The position numbers and the translations under genes were made by a program. 64,000 nucleotides of DNA from Kineococcus rhizosphaerae (GTDB lineage Bacteria; Actinomycetota; Actinomycetes; Actinomycetales; Kineococcaceae), in NCBI RefSeq assembly GCF_003002055.1, contig NZ_PVZF01000012.1:1-64000 (forward strand). Reading direction: 5' to 3'. The notes beneath the pieces are model-generated. The model was not told where the DNA came from. It saw only the letters and a program-made list of their open reading frames with translations, and searched no databases. Position 1 is the first letter of the stretch. Each line of letters begins with the position of its first letter. Shown one piece after another: positions 36,179 to 44,373 of this stretch.

Positions 36179-36973
36179 GTGGGCCGACGCGAGCGCCAGT
36201 GGTGGGGGTACAGCCACCCGCACAGCCGCTCCGCGGTCCACCTCCTCTTCTGGCTGCTCGTCGGTGGGGTCCTGGGCGCGGCCTACTGGTGGTTCCGTGG
36301 TCGGCACGCCCCGCTGCGCTCCGGTCCCGTCCGCGTCGCCCAGGGCGTCGTGGCCGGGCTCGCCGTCGGCCTGATCCTCGTCGGGACGACCTGGCGCAGC
36401 GTCACCGACCTCGGTGACGCGCCGATCTGCGCGGCCCCGCCCGGTGAGGAGTGGGGGTCCACCGCCGAGGTCGGCCCCCTGACCGTCTCGGTGGCCGCGC
36501 AGAAGGTCGCGACCTGGCCCGAGACGGGGCTGGCGATGCTCTACGCCGACGCGCGCGGGCTCACCGTCTGCCGCTACGCCGCCGCCGACTACTACGTCGG
36601 CGTCGTCTCGAAGGCCGTGGCGGGCAAGCGGACCACGAACTTCGGCGACATGGTCGTCTCGCCCCGCTTCCCGACGGTCCCCTCCGAGGCCGCCGCGCTG
36701 GCCGAGCACGAGTCGCACCACCGGCCGCAGTGGGCGGTCGCGACGGTGCTCGCGGGCCCGGCCGCCTTCCCCGTCGCCTACGGCGTCGACGACTTCTTCT
36801 TCCCCGGGGCCCGCAACCACTTCGAGCGCCTCGCCGGTCTGGCGGCGGGCGGCTACGAGTGGGAGGGCGCCGGGCCCGTCCTGGGCGTGCGGCAGGTCCT
36901 CGCCCTCGTCCTGGTGCTCGCCGCGGGGACCGCCGGGGTGGTGCGGCGCCGCCGCCGGGCCCGGGCAGGATGA
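36179..36973 (+). CDS. Membrane protein with HExxH metallopeptidase-like motif
   Basis: A 264-residue protein of unknown function. Two N-terminal helices (about 20-39 and 53-71) precede a soluble domain, and a last helix (about 236-255) ends in an Arg-rich tail. Residues 177-181 read HESHH, matching HExxH, in the context AALAEHESHHRPQWAVATV; about 30 residues later NHFERLAG offers N-x-F-E with Glu216 as a possible third ligand. The spacing resembles small bacterial zinc-peptidase-like domains with H-E-x-x-H...N-P-F-E. Protease activity is inference. It lies 4 nt before hrpB, so the two may be co-transcribed. Confidence 0.75.
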   Translation: MGRRERQWWGYSHPHSRSAVHLLFWLLVGGVLGAAYWWFRGRHAPLRSGPVRVAQGVVAGLAVGLILVGTTWRSVTDLGDAPICAAPPGEEWGSTAEVGPLTVSVAAQKVATWPETGLAMLYADARGLTVCRYAAADYYVGVVSKAVAGKRTTNFGDMVVSPRFPTVPSEAAALAEHESHHRPQWAVATVLAGPAAFPVAYGVDDFFFPGARNHFERLAGLAAGGYEWEGAGPVLGVRQVLALVLVLAAGTAGVVRRRRRARAG

Positions 36974-36977
36974 GCGG

Positions 36978-39455
36978 GTGCTCGCCGACGGACTGCTGGA
37001 CACCCTGCCGGTCGGCGCCGCCGTCCCCGACCTGCTGAGAGCCCTCGACGAGGCCGGCACCGCCGTCCTGCAGGCCCCGCCGGGCACGGGCAAGACCACC
37101 CTGGTGCCCCTGGCGCTGGCCGACCACCTCTCCGGGCGGGCCCCGGGCCGGGTCGTCGTCGCCGAACCCCGGCGGGTCGCCGCCCGCGCCGCCGCGGCCC
37201 GGATGGCCTCGCTGCTGGGCGAACCGGTGGGCGAGACGGTCGGGTACGCGGTGCGCGGCGAGCGGCGCTCCGGGCCGCGGACCCGCGTCGAGGTCGTCAC
37301 GACCGGCCTGCTGCTGCGCCGGATGCTGCACGACCCGGAGCTGCCCGGCGTCGGCGCCCTGCTGCTCGACGAGGTCCACGAGCGCCAGCTCGACGCCGAC
37401 CTCGTCCTCGCCTTCGCCCTGCAGGCGCGCGAGCTGCTGCGCGAGGACCTGCGGCTGGTCGCCGCGTCGGCCACCCTCGACGTGCCGCGCCTGGCGCAGC
37501 TGCTCGGGGGCCCGGTCGTGACGGCCACCGCCCCCGTGCACCCGCTGGAGGTGCGGTGGTGCCCTCCGCCGCGGCCCGTGCGCCCGCCCGAGGGGCTGCG
37601 CGTGGACCCGGCGCTGCTGGACCACGTGGCCGCGCTGGTCCGCCGGGCCCTCACCGAGCTCACCGGGGACGTCCTCGTCTTCCTGCCGGGCGCGGGGGAG
37701 ATCCGCGCCGTCGAAGGCCGGTTGTCCGGCCCGGGGGCGGACGTCGACGTGGTCCCGCTGCACGGCAGGCGCTCCGGGGCCGAGCAGGACGCCGCCCTGC
37801 GGCCCGGTCCCCGGCGCCGGGTGGTGCTGTCCACGGCCGTGGCCGAGTCCAGCCTCACGGTCCCGGGGGTGCGGGTCGTCGTCGACGCCGGGCTGTCGCG
37901 GGTCCCGCGGATCGACCACGCCCGCGGTTTCGGGGGGCTGGACACCGTGCGGGTCTCGCGCGCCTCGGCCGACCAGCGCGCCGGCCGCGCCGCCCGGCAG
38001 GGCCCGGGCACGGTCCTGCGCGCCTGGTCGCAGGCCGAGCACGCCCTGCTGGCGGCCCACTCCGCGCCCGAGGTCCTCACGGCCGACCTGACCGGCTTCG
38101 CCCTGCTGACCGCGGGGTGGGGCGAGGTGGACGACCTGGCCCTGCTCGACGCCCCACCGGCCGGACCGCTGGCCGCCGCGCGCGAGGCGCTGACCCGGCT
38201 CGGTGCCCTGGACGGCGGGGCGATCACGCCGCTGGGACGCCGGATGGCCGACGTGGGGCTGCACCCGCGGCTGGCCCGCGCGCTGCTGCAGGGGGCCGAG
38301 CGGGTCGGTTCCCGCGCGGCCGCCGAGGTCGTCGCCCTGCTGTCGGAGGACTCCGCGCGCTCCGGCGACGACCTCGTCGCGGCGTGGCGCTCGGTCTCCC
38401 GCGACGCCTCCCGCGAGGGGTCCGGGACCTGGCGCCGGGAGGTCGCCCGGCTGCTGGCCGCCGCCGGCGAGCACCGCGGGACCGGGGCCCCGCGCGACCT
38501 CGTGGCCGGGACCGTCGTGGCGCTGGCCCACCCCGAGCGCGTCGCCCGGCAGCGGTCGGCCGGGGGCACGGCGTACGCGACGGCGGGCGGGACGGGCGTC
38601 GAGCTCGACGCGGGCAGCGGGCTGCGCCAGGCCCGGTGGCTGGCGGTCGCGGTCGCCGACCGCGCCCCCGGCCGGGCCGCCGCCCGGGTGCGGGCCGCCG
38701 CCCCCCTCGACGAGGACACCGCGCGCGACGTCGTCGGTGTCGAGGTCGTCGAGGAGGTCCGCTGGGACGGCGACGTGCGCGCCCGCCGCGTCGAGCGGCT
38801 GGGGGCCCTCGAGCTGTCCGCCCGCCCCCTGCCCGACCCGCCCGCGGACGCGGTCGCCGAGGCGGTCGCCGAGGGGGTCCGGCGCGAGGGGCTGGGGCTG
38901 CTGACCTTCGGGCCCGCCGCCGCGTCGCTGCGGGCCCGGGTGGCGTGCTGCCGCGCGGCGCAAGGCGATCCGTGGCCCGATCTCGGCGACGAGCACCTGC
39001 TGGCCACCCTGCCGCGGTGGCTCGACCTGGGCGGTGTCCGTTCCCGGCGCGACCTGGCCCGGCTCGACGTCGCCGGCGCCCTGCGCGCGCTGCTGCCCTG
39101 GCCGCAGGCCGGTCGTCTCGACGAGCTCGCCCCGCTCGAGCTGCCCGTGCCGACCGGCCGCAGCGTCCGGGTCGACTACTCCGACCCCGCGCTGCCCGTC
39201 GTCGCGCTCAAGCTGCAGGAGGCCTTCGGGTGGACCGCCACCCCGCGCCTGGTCGAGGGTCGGGTCCGGGTCGTCCTGCACCTGCTCTCACCCGCCGGCC
39301 GGCCCCTGGCGGTCACGTCCGACCTGGCGTCGTTCTGGCGGGGCGCCTACCCGTCGGTGCGCGCGGAGATGCGCGGTCGCTACCCCCGGCACCCGTGGCC
39401 GGAGGACCCCTTCACCGCCGCACCCACGGCGCGCACGACCCGCCGCTCAGGCTGA
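36978..39455 (+). CDS. hrpB: ATP-dependent helicase HrpB
   Basis: An 825-residue DEAH/RHA-type helicase. Motif I QAPPGTGKTT, motif II LLDEVHERQ, motif III AASATLD, motif V STAVAESSLTVPGV and motif VI DQRAGRAARQGPG are in order in the first 370 residues; the ratchet domain and the HrpB-specific C-terminus follow (AFGWTATPRL, LASFWRGAYPSVRAEMRGRYPRHPWPEDP). It presumably remodels RNA or RNP; its bacterial role is poorly defined. GTG 36978 with GGCAGGA upstream. The last 9 nt overlap the convergent phosphoribosyltransferase gene. Confidence 0.93.
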   Translation: MLADGLLDTLPVGAAVPDLLRALDEAGTAVLQAPPGTGKTTLVPLALADHLSGRAPGRVVVAEPRRVAARAAAARMASLLGEPVGETVGYAVRGERRSGPRTRVEVVTTGLLLRRMLHDPELPGVGALLLDEVHERQLDADLVLAFALQARELLREDLRLVAASATLDVPRLAQLLGGPVVTATAPVHPLEVRWCPPPRPVRPPEGLRVDPALLDHVAALVRRALTELTGDVLVFLPGAGEIRAVEGRLSGPGADVDVVPLHGRRSGAEQDAALRPGPRRRVVLSTAVAESSLTVPGVRVVVDAGLSRVPRIDHARGFGGLDTVRVSRASADQRAGRAARQGPGTVLRAWSQAEHALLAAHSAPEVLTADLTGFALLTAGWGEVDDLALLDAPPAGPLAAAREALTRLGALDGGAITPLGRRMADVGLHPRLARALLQGAERVGSRAAAEVVALLSEDSARSGDDLVAAWRSVSRDASREGSGTWRREVARLLAAAGEHRGTGAPRDLVAGTVVALAHPERVARQRSAGGTAYATAGGTGVELDAGSGLRQARWLAVAVADRAPGRAAARVRAAAPLDEDTARDVVGVEVVEEVRWDGDVRARRVERLGALELSARPLPDPPADAVAEAVAEGVRREGLGLLTFGPAAASLRARVACCRAAQGDPWPDLGDEHLLATLPRWLDLGGVRSRRDLARLDVAGALRALLPWPQAGRLDELAPLELPVPTGRSVRVDYSDPALPVVALKLQEAFGWTATPRLVEGRVRVVLHLLSPAGRPLAVTSDLASFWRGAYPSVRAEMRGRYPRHPWPEDPFTAAPTARTTRRSG

Positions 39456-40007
39456 GGGCAGCGCCGCGCCCAGCTCGGGCACCGGTCCCTGCACCGACCA
39501 CGGGAAGTCGATCCAGCGGTCGGTCTCCTTCCACGCGTACTCCGGTGCCAGCGTCGTGGTCGGCTTGCGGTAGACGACGGCCGCCCGCGCCCGCACCCCG
39601 GCCTCGGCGCACATCCGCACGACCACGCCCAGGGTCCGGCCCGTGTCCGCGACGTCGTCGACGACGAGCACGTCGCGGCCCGCGAGCTCGGACAGGTCCA
39701 CCGACGGGGCCAGGACCACGGGCTCGGGCAGCCGGGAGTCGACGCCGGTGTAGAACTCGACGTTGATCGTCGCGGTCTCCTTCACGTCCAGCGCGTACGC
39801 CAGCCCGGCGGCCAGCGGCAGCCCGCCGCGGGCGATGCCGAGCATCACCGCGGGGCGGTACCCGTCGCGGGCGATGGCCGAGGCCAGGTCCCGCACCGCC
39901 TGCCCGAAGGTCGACCAGGTGAGCACTTCGCGGTCGGGGCCGCCGGAGCCGATCGCGCCGTCGGGGTCGCCGGAGCCGTCGCGGTCACCGGGGGAGGAGG
40001 TCGTCAC
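39447..40007 (-). CDS. Phosphoribosyltransferase (xanthine/guanine type)
   Basis: A 186-residue type I phosphoribosyltransferase. MLGIARGGLPLAAGLAYAL gives the PPi loop region and VLVVDDVADTGRTL the PRPP-binding motif; VVYRKPTTTLAPEYAWKETD and WIDFPW resemble the hood of Gpt-like hypoxanthine/xanthine/guanine enzymes. It would salvage a purine base to its nucleotide. The Ser/Gly/Asp-rich first 25 residues are probably disordered. GTG 40007 follows a TACCCT box by 6 nt, indicating a leaderless mRNA. Confidence 0.88.
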   Translation of the reverse strand: MTTSSPGDRDGSGDPDGAIGSGGPDREVLTWSTFGQAVRDLASAIARDGYRPAVMLGIARGGLPLAAGLAYALDVKETATINVEFYTGVDSRLPEPVVLAPSVDLSELAGRDVLVVDDVADTGRTLGVVVRMCAEAGVRARAAVVYRKPTTTLAPEYAWKETDRWIDFPWSVQGPVPELGAALPSA

Positions 40008-40013
40008 GCGGCG

Positions 40014-40019
40014 AGGGTA
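40014..40019 (-). promoter_or_regulatory. Putative -10, leaderless start of the phosphoribosyltransferase
   Basis: TACCCT on the minus strand, 6 nt before GTG 40007. Confidence 0.5.
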
Positions 40020-40065
40020 GCCGCGCCCGCCGCCCGCTCTCCCTCCGCGTCGGGCCCCGGACGAT

Positions 40066-40071
40066 TACGAT
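40066..40071 (+). promoter_or_regulatory. Putative -10 upstream of a 14-codon mini-ORF and the flavoprotein
   Basis: TACGAT with transcription expected at about 40078-40080, where a GTG opens a 14-codon frame. The box lies 46 nt from the divergent box of the phosphoribosyltransferase. Confidence 0.5.
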
Positions 40072-40079
40072 CACTCGCT

Positions 40080-40124
40080 GTGACGACTCCTTCGCGCGGC
40101 CGGTCGAGCGGCGGGCGGCCGTGA
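40080..40124 (+). CDS. Possible leaderless 14-residue upstream peptide
   Basis: GTG 40080 lies 8 nt after TACGAT and opens 14 codons (VTTPSRGRSSGGRP, Arg/Ser/Gly-rich). Its TGA at 40122-40124 overlaps the GTG start of the flavoprotein gene at 40121 (GTGA). The flavoprotein start has no Shine-Dalgarno, so coupling to this mini-ORF would explain how it is translated. Peptide function, if any, is unknown. Confidence 0.4.
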   Translation: MTTPSRGRSSGGRP

Positions 40125-41173
40125 GCCCCGCGCTCGCCACCGTCGACGTCGTCGTGATCGGCGCCGGTCAGGGCGGGCTGTCCGCCGCGTTCTTCCTCGA
40201 CCACGCCGGTCTCGCCCCCGGACGCGGGTACGTCGTGCTCGACAGCGACGACGAACCCGGCGGCGCCTGGCGCCACCGCTGGCCCGGGCTCGTCATGGAG
40301 CGCGTCAACGGCGTCCACGACCTGCCCGGCTACCCCCTCGGCGCCGTCGACCCCCGGGCCCCCGCCCGCGAGGTCGTCCCCGCCTACTTCGCCGAGTACG
40401 AGCTGCGGCTCGGCGGACCCGTGCGCCGCCCCGTCGCCGTGCACGAGGTCCGCCCGGCCGGGGCGCGCCTGCTCGTCGACTCCAGCGCGGGAGCCTTCGC
40501 CGCCCGGGCCGTCGTCAACGCCACCGGCACCTGGACCAAGCCGTTCTGGCCGTCCTACCCCGGCCGCGACGTCTTCCGCGGCCGCCAGTTGCACACCGCC
40601 GACTACGCCGGCCCGGCCGAGTTCGTCGGCCGGCACGTCGTCGTCGTCGGCGGCGGCATCTCCGCCGTCCAGCACCTCGCCGACCTCGCCGACCTCGGCG
40701 TCGCCACCACGTGGGTCACCCGCTCCGAGCCGGTGTTCCGCGACGACTTCGACGTCGAGGCCCGCCGCGCCGCCGTCGAGGTCGTCGCCCGCCGCGTCGC
40801 GCACGGCGAACCACCCGGCAGCGTCGTCTCGGCCACCGGCCTGGTCCTGACCCCCGAGGTCGCCGCCCTGCGCGAGCGCGGCGTCCTCAAGCGGCACCCC
40901 GCCTTCGCCCGCCTGCGGCCCGACGGCGTGCAGTGGGCCGACGGGTCCACCCAGGCCGCCGACGTCGTCCTGTGGGCCACCGGCTTCCGCCCCGCCCTGG
41001 ACCACCTGCGCCCGCTGCACCTGCGCGAACCCGGCGGCGGGATCCTCGTCGAAGGCACCCGCGTCGTGCGCGAACCCCGCCTGCACCTCGTCGGGTACGG
41101 CCCCTCCGCCAGCACCGTCGGGGCGAGCCGGGCCGCCCGCGAAGCCGTCCGCGAGGTCCTCGCCGGGCGTTGA
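40121..41173 (+). CDS. FAD-dependent NAD(P)-binding oxidoreductase
   Basis: A 350-residue flavoprotein of the flavin monooxygenase/pyridine nucleotide-disulfide type. The FAD-binding GxGxxG is in VVIGAGQGGLSAAFFLDHAG (residues about 7-26) and the NADPH-binding one in VVVVGGGISAVQHLADL (about 169-185); VLWATGFRPALDHLRPL is the ATG motif linking the domains, and PGGAWRHRWPGL follows the first dinucleotide site as in YUC/CzcO-like enzymes. No redox-active CxxC is seen. The substrate is unknown. The start has no ribosome site and is probably coupled to the upstream 14-codon frame. Confidence 0.88.
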   Translation: MSPALATVDVVVIGAGQGGLSAAFFLDHAGLAPGRGYVVLDSDDEPGGAWRHRWPGLVMERVNGVHDLPGYPLGAVDPRAPAREVVPAYFAEYELRLGGPVRRPVAVHEVRPAGARLLVDSSAGAFAARAVVNATGTWTKPFWPSYPGRDVFRGRQLHTADYAGPAEFVGRHVVVVGGGISAVQHLADLADLGVATTWVTRSEPVFRDDFDVEARRAAVEVVARRVAHGEPPGSVVSATGLVLTPEVAALRERGVLKRHPAFARLRPDGVQWADGSTQAADVVLWATGFRPALDHLRPLHLREPGGGILVEGTRVVREPRLHLVGYGPSASTVGASRAAREAVREVLAGR

Positions 41174-41195
41174 ACCGCCCCCGGCAGGCCCGGTG

Positions 41196-41201
41196 TACGT
41201 T
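41196..41201 (+). promoter_or_regulatory. Putative -10, leaderless start of glutathione-peroxidase-like gene
   Basis: TACGTT 6 nt before GTG 41208, in the gap after the flavoprotein stop. Confidence 0.5.
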
Positions 41202-41207
41202 CCGGCC

Positions 41208-41699
41208 GTGACCTCCCCGTTCCAGACCCCCCTCACCGCCCTCACCGGCGGCCCGCTGGACACCGCGGCCCTCACCGGCCGGGCCGTCCTCGTCGTCAAC
41301 GTCGCCTCCCGCTGCGGGTTCACCCCCCAGTACGAGGGGCTCGAGGCGCTGCAGCAGGAGTACGGCGAGCGCGGGTTCACCGTCCTGGGCGTGCCCTGCA
41401 ACCAGTTCAAGGAGCAGGAACCCGCCTCCAACGAGGAGATCGCCGAGTACTGCTCCGCGACCTGGGGCACCACGTTCCCCATGACGGAGAAGCTCGAGGT
41501 CAACGGCGCCGGCCGCGACCCGCTGTACGCCACCCTCACGCAGGTCCCCGACGCCGACGGTCGGGCCGGGGACGTCGCCTGGAACTTCGAGAAGTTCCTC
41601 GTCGCCCCCGACGGCACCGTCGCGGGCCGCTGGCGCTCGCGCACCACGCCCGAGGACCCCGCGCTGCGCGCCGCGCTCGAGGCCGTCCTGCCGGGCTGA
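41208..41699 (+). CDS. Glutathione peroxidase-family thiol peroxidase
   Basis: A 163-residue peroxidase. NVASRCGFTPQYEGLEAL has the peroxidatic Cys (about residue 32) with no selenocysteine codon; VPCNQFKEQEP provides the conserved Gln and resolving Cys region; WNFEKFLV carries the catalytic Trp and Asn. It reduces H2O2 or lipid peroxides, in actinobacteria probably with thioredoxin or mycothiol-linked reductants rather than glutathione. GTG 41208 is set by the upstream -10 box. Next to a flavoprotein, but a functional link is not shown. Confidence 0.94.
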   Translation: MTSPFQTPLTALTGGPLDTAALTGRAVLVVNVASRCGFTPQYEGLEALQQEYGERGFTVLGVPCNQFKEQEPASNEEIAEYCSATWGTTFPMTEKLEVNGAGRDPLYATLTQVPDADGRAGDVAWNFEKFLVAPDGTVAGRWRSRTTPEDPALRAALEAVLPG

Positions 41700-41706
41700 G
41701 ACCCGC

Positions 41707-42411
41707 TCACCGTCCCGCCTCGGCCAGCGCGAACGGGACGGTGAGCACCCCCGCCCGGGTGCGCACGTGGTAGCGCGTCCGGCCGAGCTTGACGACCTGC
41801 CCCGTGGTGCCCGTGTACGGGCCGCCGCCCACCACGCGCACCCACGACCCGACCGGGAGCCGGCGCACCCCGGCGGGTGCTGCGGTGCGGCCTGCGGTGG
41901 AGGCGGCGACGTCCTGCAGCCGGCGCAGGTCCGCGCGGTAGCTGTCCGGCATCTCCGCGGGCGGCACCTCGCGGCCCCGCAACCGCCAGCTCACGACGTT
42001 CGCCGGGTCGAACCCCGGCCCGCACCGGCCGCAGGACAGCACCCGGGTCGGGCGGCGGTGGCGCGTCGTGGTGTGCCCCGCCGGGCACGTCCCGGCCCAC
42101 GGCCCCGGCGCCCGCGGGCCCGCGGAGGTCCGCTCGCCCGAGCAGCCCAGGCGCCGCGCCGTCGCCCGCCACACCGCGTCGTGGCCGTGCCCGGGCCCCA
42201 CGAGGGCGTGCGCGATCTCGTGCAGCACGGTGTCGCGCACCTCGGCCTCGTCGTGCAGCGCCGTCAGCGGCCCGCTCAAGCCGATCCAGCGCCGGTCCGC
42301 GCGGCACACCCCCGCGCGCGTGCGGGCCCGGTCCAGCCCGACCGTCCAGTCGTGCAGCCCGTGCTCGGCCAGCAGCTCGCGCGCCATCGCCAGCGCGTCC
42401 TGCACGTCCAC
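41707..42411 (-). CDS. SprT-like zinc metallopeptidase-family protein
   Basis: A 234-residue protein. The N-terminal half is SprT-like: LHEIAHALVGPGHGHDAVW has the HExxH and the downstream third His. A zinc-ribbon-like region follows (CPAGH and SCGRCG), then a C-terminal beta segment (PVGSWVRVVGGGPYTGTTG) resembling a KOW-like or SH3 fold. SprT relatives cleave DNA-protein crosslinks or act as metal-dependent proteases; activity here is inferred. GTG 42411 has GAGGAGGGGG upstream; GTG 42405 is an alternative. Convergent with the peroxidase gene, 7 nt apart. Confidence 0.85.
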   Translation of the reverse strand: MDVQDALAMARELLAEHGLHDWTVGLDRARTRAGVCRADRRWIGLSGPLTALHDEAEVRDTVLHEIAHALVGPGHGHDAVWRATARRLGCSGERTSAGPRAPGPWAGTCPAGHTTTRHRRPTRVLSCGRCGPGFDPANVVSWRLRGREVPPAEMPDSYRADLRRLQDVAASTAGRTAAPAGVRRLPVGSWVRVVGGGPYTGTTGQVVKLGRTRYHVRTRAGVLTVPFALAEAGR

Positions 42412-42472
42412 CCGCGACCCCCCTCCTCGACCTGCCCGGTCCGGCACGGATCCCAGCACGGGGCTCGGACAC

Positions 42473-42509
42473 GACGAAGGGCGCCGCACGGTGTGCGGCG
42501 CCCTTCGTC
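42473..42509 (-). terminator. 17-bp perfect hairpin after tRNA-Arg
   Basis: GACGAAGGGCGCCGCAC and GTGCGGCGCCCTTCGTC form a perfect 17-bp stem with a 3-nt loop directly downstream of the tRNA on the minus strand. It separates the tRNA from the SprT-like gene that follows in the same direction. Confidence 0.85.
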
Positions 42510-42513
42510 TGCG

Positions 42514-42585
42514 TGCCCCCGGCAGGACTCGAACCTGCGCACACGGCTCCGGAGGCCGATGCTCTATCCGCTGAGCTACGGGGGC
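42514..42585 (-). tRNA. tRNA-Arg (anticodon CCG)
   Basis: A complete cloverleaf on the minus strand: acceptor GCCCCCG/CGGGGGC, D-stem GCTC/GAGC, anticodon loop CTCCGGA with anticodon CCG at 42552-42550, T-stem GCAGG/CCTGC with loop TTCGAGT, discriminator A. CCA is not encoded. It reads CGG, one of the commonest Arg codons in this genome. The first anticodon-stem pair would be U27-U43, a mismatch. It lies divergently 109 nt from argS, the gene for its own synthetase. Confidence 0.95.
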
Positions 42586-42602
42586 CCTGCGGTGCGTCGC
42601 AG

Positions 42603-42608
42603 ACACTA
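42603..42608 (-). promoter_or_regulatory. Putative -10 box of tRNA-Arg
   Basis: TAGTGT on the minus strand, 17 nt before the mature 5' end. No clear -35. Confidence 0.4.
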
Positions 42609-42680
42609 CCAGTGGTCGGCGCGCGCCCCGACCACCGTTCCCCCGATCGGTGCGCGCGAGGGTGGGGCCCGTCGCGCCGG

Positions 42681-42686
42681 TAGGCT
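42681..42686 (+). promoter_or_regulatory. Putative -10, leaderless start of argS
   Basis: TAGGCT 8 nt before GTG 42695; the upstream in-frame codons would precede the transcription start. Confidence 0.5.
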
Positions 42687-42694
42687 TGCCCCTC

Positions 42695-44359
42695 GTGACT
42701 CCCGCCGAGCTCTCAGCTGCCCTGAGGGATGCCCTGACCGCGGCCGTCGCCGCCGGAGAGCTGACCCTCGACCCCGCCGACGTCCCGGCCGAGGTCCGCG
42801 TGGAGCGCCCCAAGAACCGCGACCACGGCGACTGGGCGACCAGCGTCGCCCTCCAGCTCGCCAAGAAGGCCGGCCGCCCCCCGCGCGACGTCGCCGCCGT
42901 CCTGCAGCAGCGCCTGGTGCGGGTCGACGGCGTCCGGGCCGTCGACATCGCCGGTCCCGGCTTCCTCAACGTCACCCTGGAGGCCGCGGCGGCCGGCGAG
43001 CTCGCCCGCGCGATCGTCGAGGCGGGCACGGCCTACGGGAACGCGGCCGAACCCAGCGGCGAGAAGGTCAACCTCGAGTTCGTCTCGGCGAACCCGACCG
43101 GCCCGATCCACCTCGGCGGCACCCGGTGGGCCGCGGTCGGCGACTCCCTGGCCCGCGTCCTGCAGGCCTCGGGCGCGTCGGTGACGCGCGAGTACTACTT
43201 CAACGACCACGGCGGCCAGATCGACCGGTTCGCCCGCTCGCTGCTCGCCCGCGCCAACGGCGAGCCCGCCCCCGAGGACGGCTACGGCGGGGACTACGTC
43301 ACCGACATCGCCGAGGCGGTCCGCGCCCGCGTGCCCGGTGTGCTCGACCAGCCGCGCGAGGAGCAGCAGGAGACGTTCCGCCGCGAGGGCGTCGACCTCA
43401 TGTTCGCCGAGATCAAGAAGAGCCTCGCCGACTTCGGCGTCGAGTTCGACGTCTACTTCCACGAGGACTCCCTGCACTCCTCCGGCGCCGTGGAGCGCGC
43501 GGTGCAGAAGCTGCGCGACCTCGGCCGGATGTACACCGCCGACGGTGCGGAGTGGTTGCGCACGAGCGACTTCGGGGACGACAAGGACCGCGTCGTCCTC
43601 AAGAGCGACGGTCAGCCGGCGTACATCTCCGGCGACATCGCCTACTACCTGGACAAGCGCGAGCGCGGGTTCGACCGCTGCGTGCTGATGCTCGGCGCCG
43701 ACCACCACGGGTACGTCGGCCGGATGATGGCCATGTGCGCCGCGTTCGGCGACACCCCCGGGGTCAACCTCGAGATCCTCATCGGCCAGATGGTGAACCT
43801 CGTCAAGGACGGCGCGCCGGTCCGCATGAGCAAGCGCGCCGGGACGGTCGTGACGATGGAGGACCTCGTCGGTGCCGTCGGCGTCGACGCGGCCCGCTAC
43901 TCCCTCGTGCGCTCCAGCGTCGACTCCAGCATCGACGTCGACCTGGACCTGCTGACCCGGCGCAGCAACGACAACCCGGTCTTCTACGTGCAGTACGCGC
44001 ACGCCCGCACGGCGAACGTCGGCGTCAACGCCGCGAGCGCCGGGGTGCGCCGCGAGGACGCCTTCGAGCCCTCGCTGCTGACCGACGAGACCGAGTCGCT
44101 GCTGCTGGCCGCCCTCGCCGAGTTCCCCGACGTGGTCAAGCGCGCCGCGGAGCTGCGCGAACCGCACCGGGTCGCGCGCTACCTCGAGGAGCTCGCGGGC
44201 AGGTTCCACAAGTTCTACGACGCGTGCCGCGTCACCCCGCGCGCCGACGAGGAGGTCACTGACGTGCACCGGACGCGCCTGTGGCTCAACGACGCCACGA
44301 AGCAGGTCCTGGCCAACGGCCTGGGTCTGCTGGGCGTCTCCGCCCCGGACCGCATGTGA
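42695..44359 (+). CDS. argS: Arginyl-tRNA synthetase
   Basis: A 554-residue class I synthetase charging tRNA-Arg. An N-terminal Arg-specific domain (about 1-110) is followed by the HIGH-type motif in [20 protein letters not shown], the KMSKS counterpart [14 protein letters not shown], and a C-terminal DALR anticodon-binding domain ending in [14 protein letters not shown]. The GTG start is indicated by the TAGGCT box 8 nt upstream. It begins the argS-lysA pair (14 nt gap) and faces the tRNA-Arg(CCG) gene across a short divergent region. Confidence 0.97.
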   Translation: MTPAELSAALRDALTAAVAAGELTLDPADVPAEVRVERPKNRDHGDWATSVALQLAKKAGRPPRDVAAVLQQRLVRVDGVRAVDIAGPGFLNVTLEAAAAGELARAIVEAGTAYGNAAEPSGEKVNLEFVSANPTGPIHLGGTRWAAVGDSLARVLQASGASVTREYYFNDHGGQIDRFARSLLARANGEPAPEDGYGGDYVTDIAEAVRARVPGVLDQPREEQQETFRREGVDLMFAEIKKSLADFGVEFDVYFHEDSLHSSGAVERAVQKLRDLGRMYTADGAEWLRTSDFGDDKDRVVLKSDGQPAYISGDIAYYLDKRERGFDRCVLMLGADHHGYVGRMMAMCAAFGDTPGVNLEILIGQMVNLVKDGAPVRMSKRAGTVVTMEDLVGAVGVDAARYSLVRSSVDSSIDVDLDLLTRRSNDNPVFYVQYAHARTANVGVNAASAGVRREDAFEPSLLTDETESLLLAALAEFPDVVKRAAELREPHRVARYLEELAGRFHKFYDACRVTPRADEEVTDVHRTRLWLNDATKQVLANGLGLLGVSAPDRM

Positions 44360-44373
44360 TCGGGGGTAGGTGA

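Noticed and set aside
34868-39007. 1379-codon minus-strand open frame across the helicase genes
   Set aside because: Low-complexity Arg/Ser/Ala translation antisense to two well-supported helicases; no motif.
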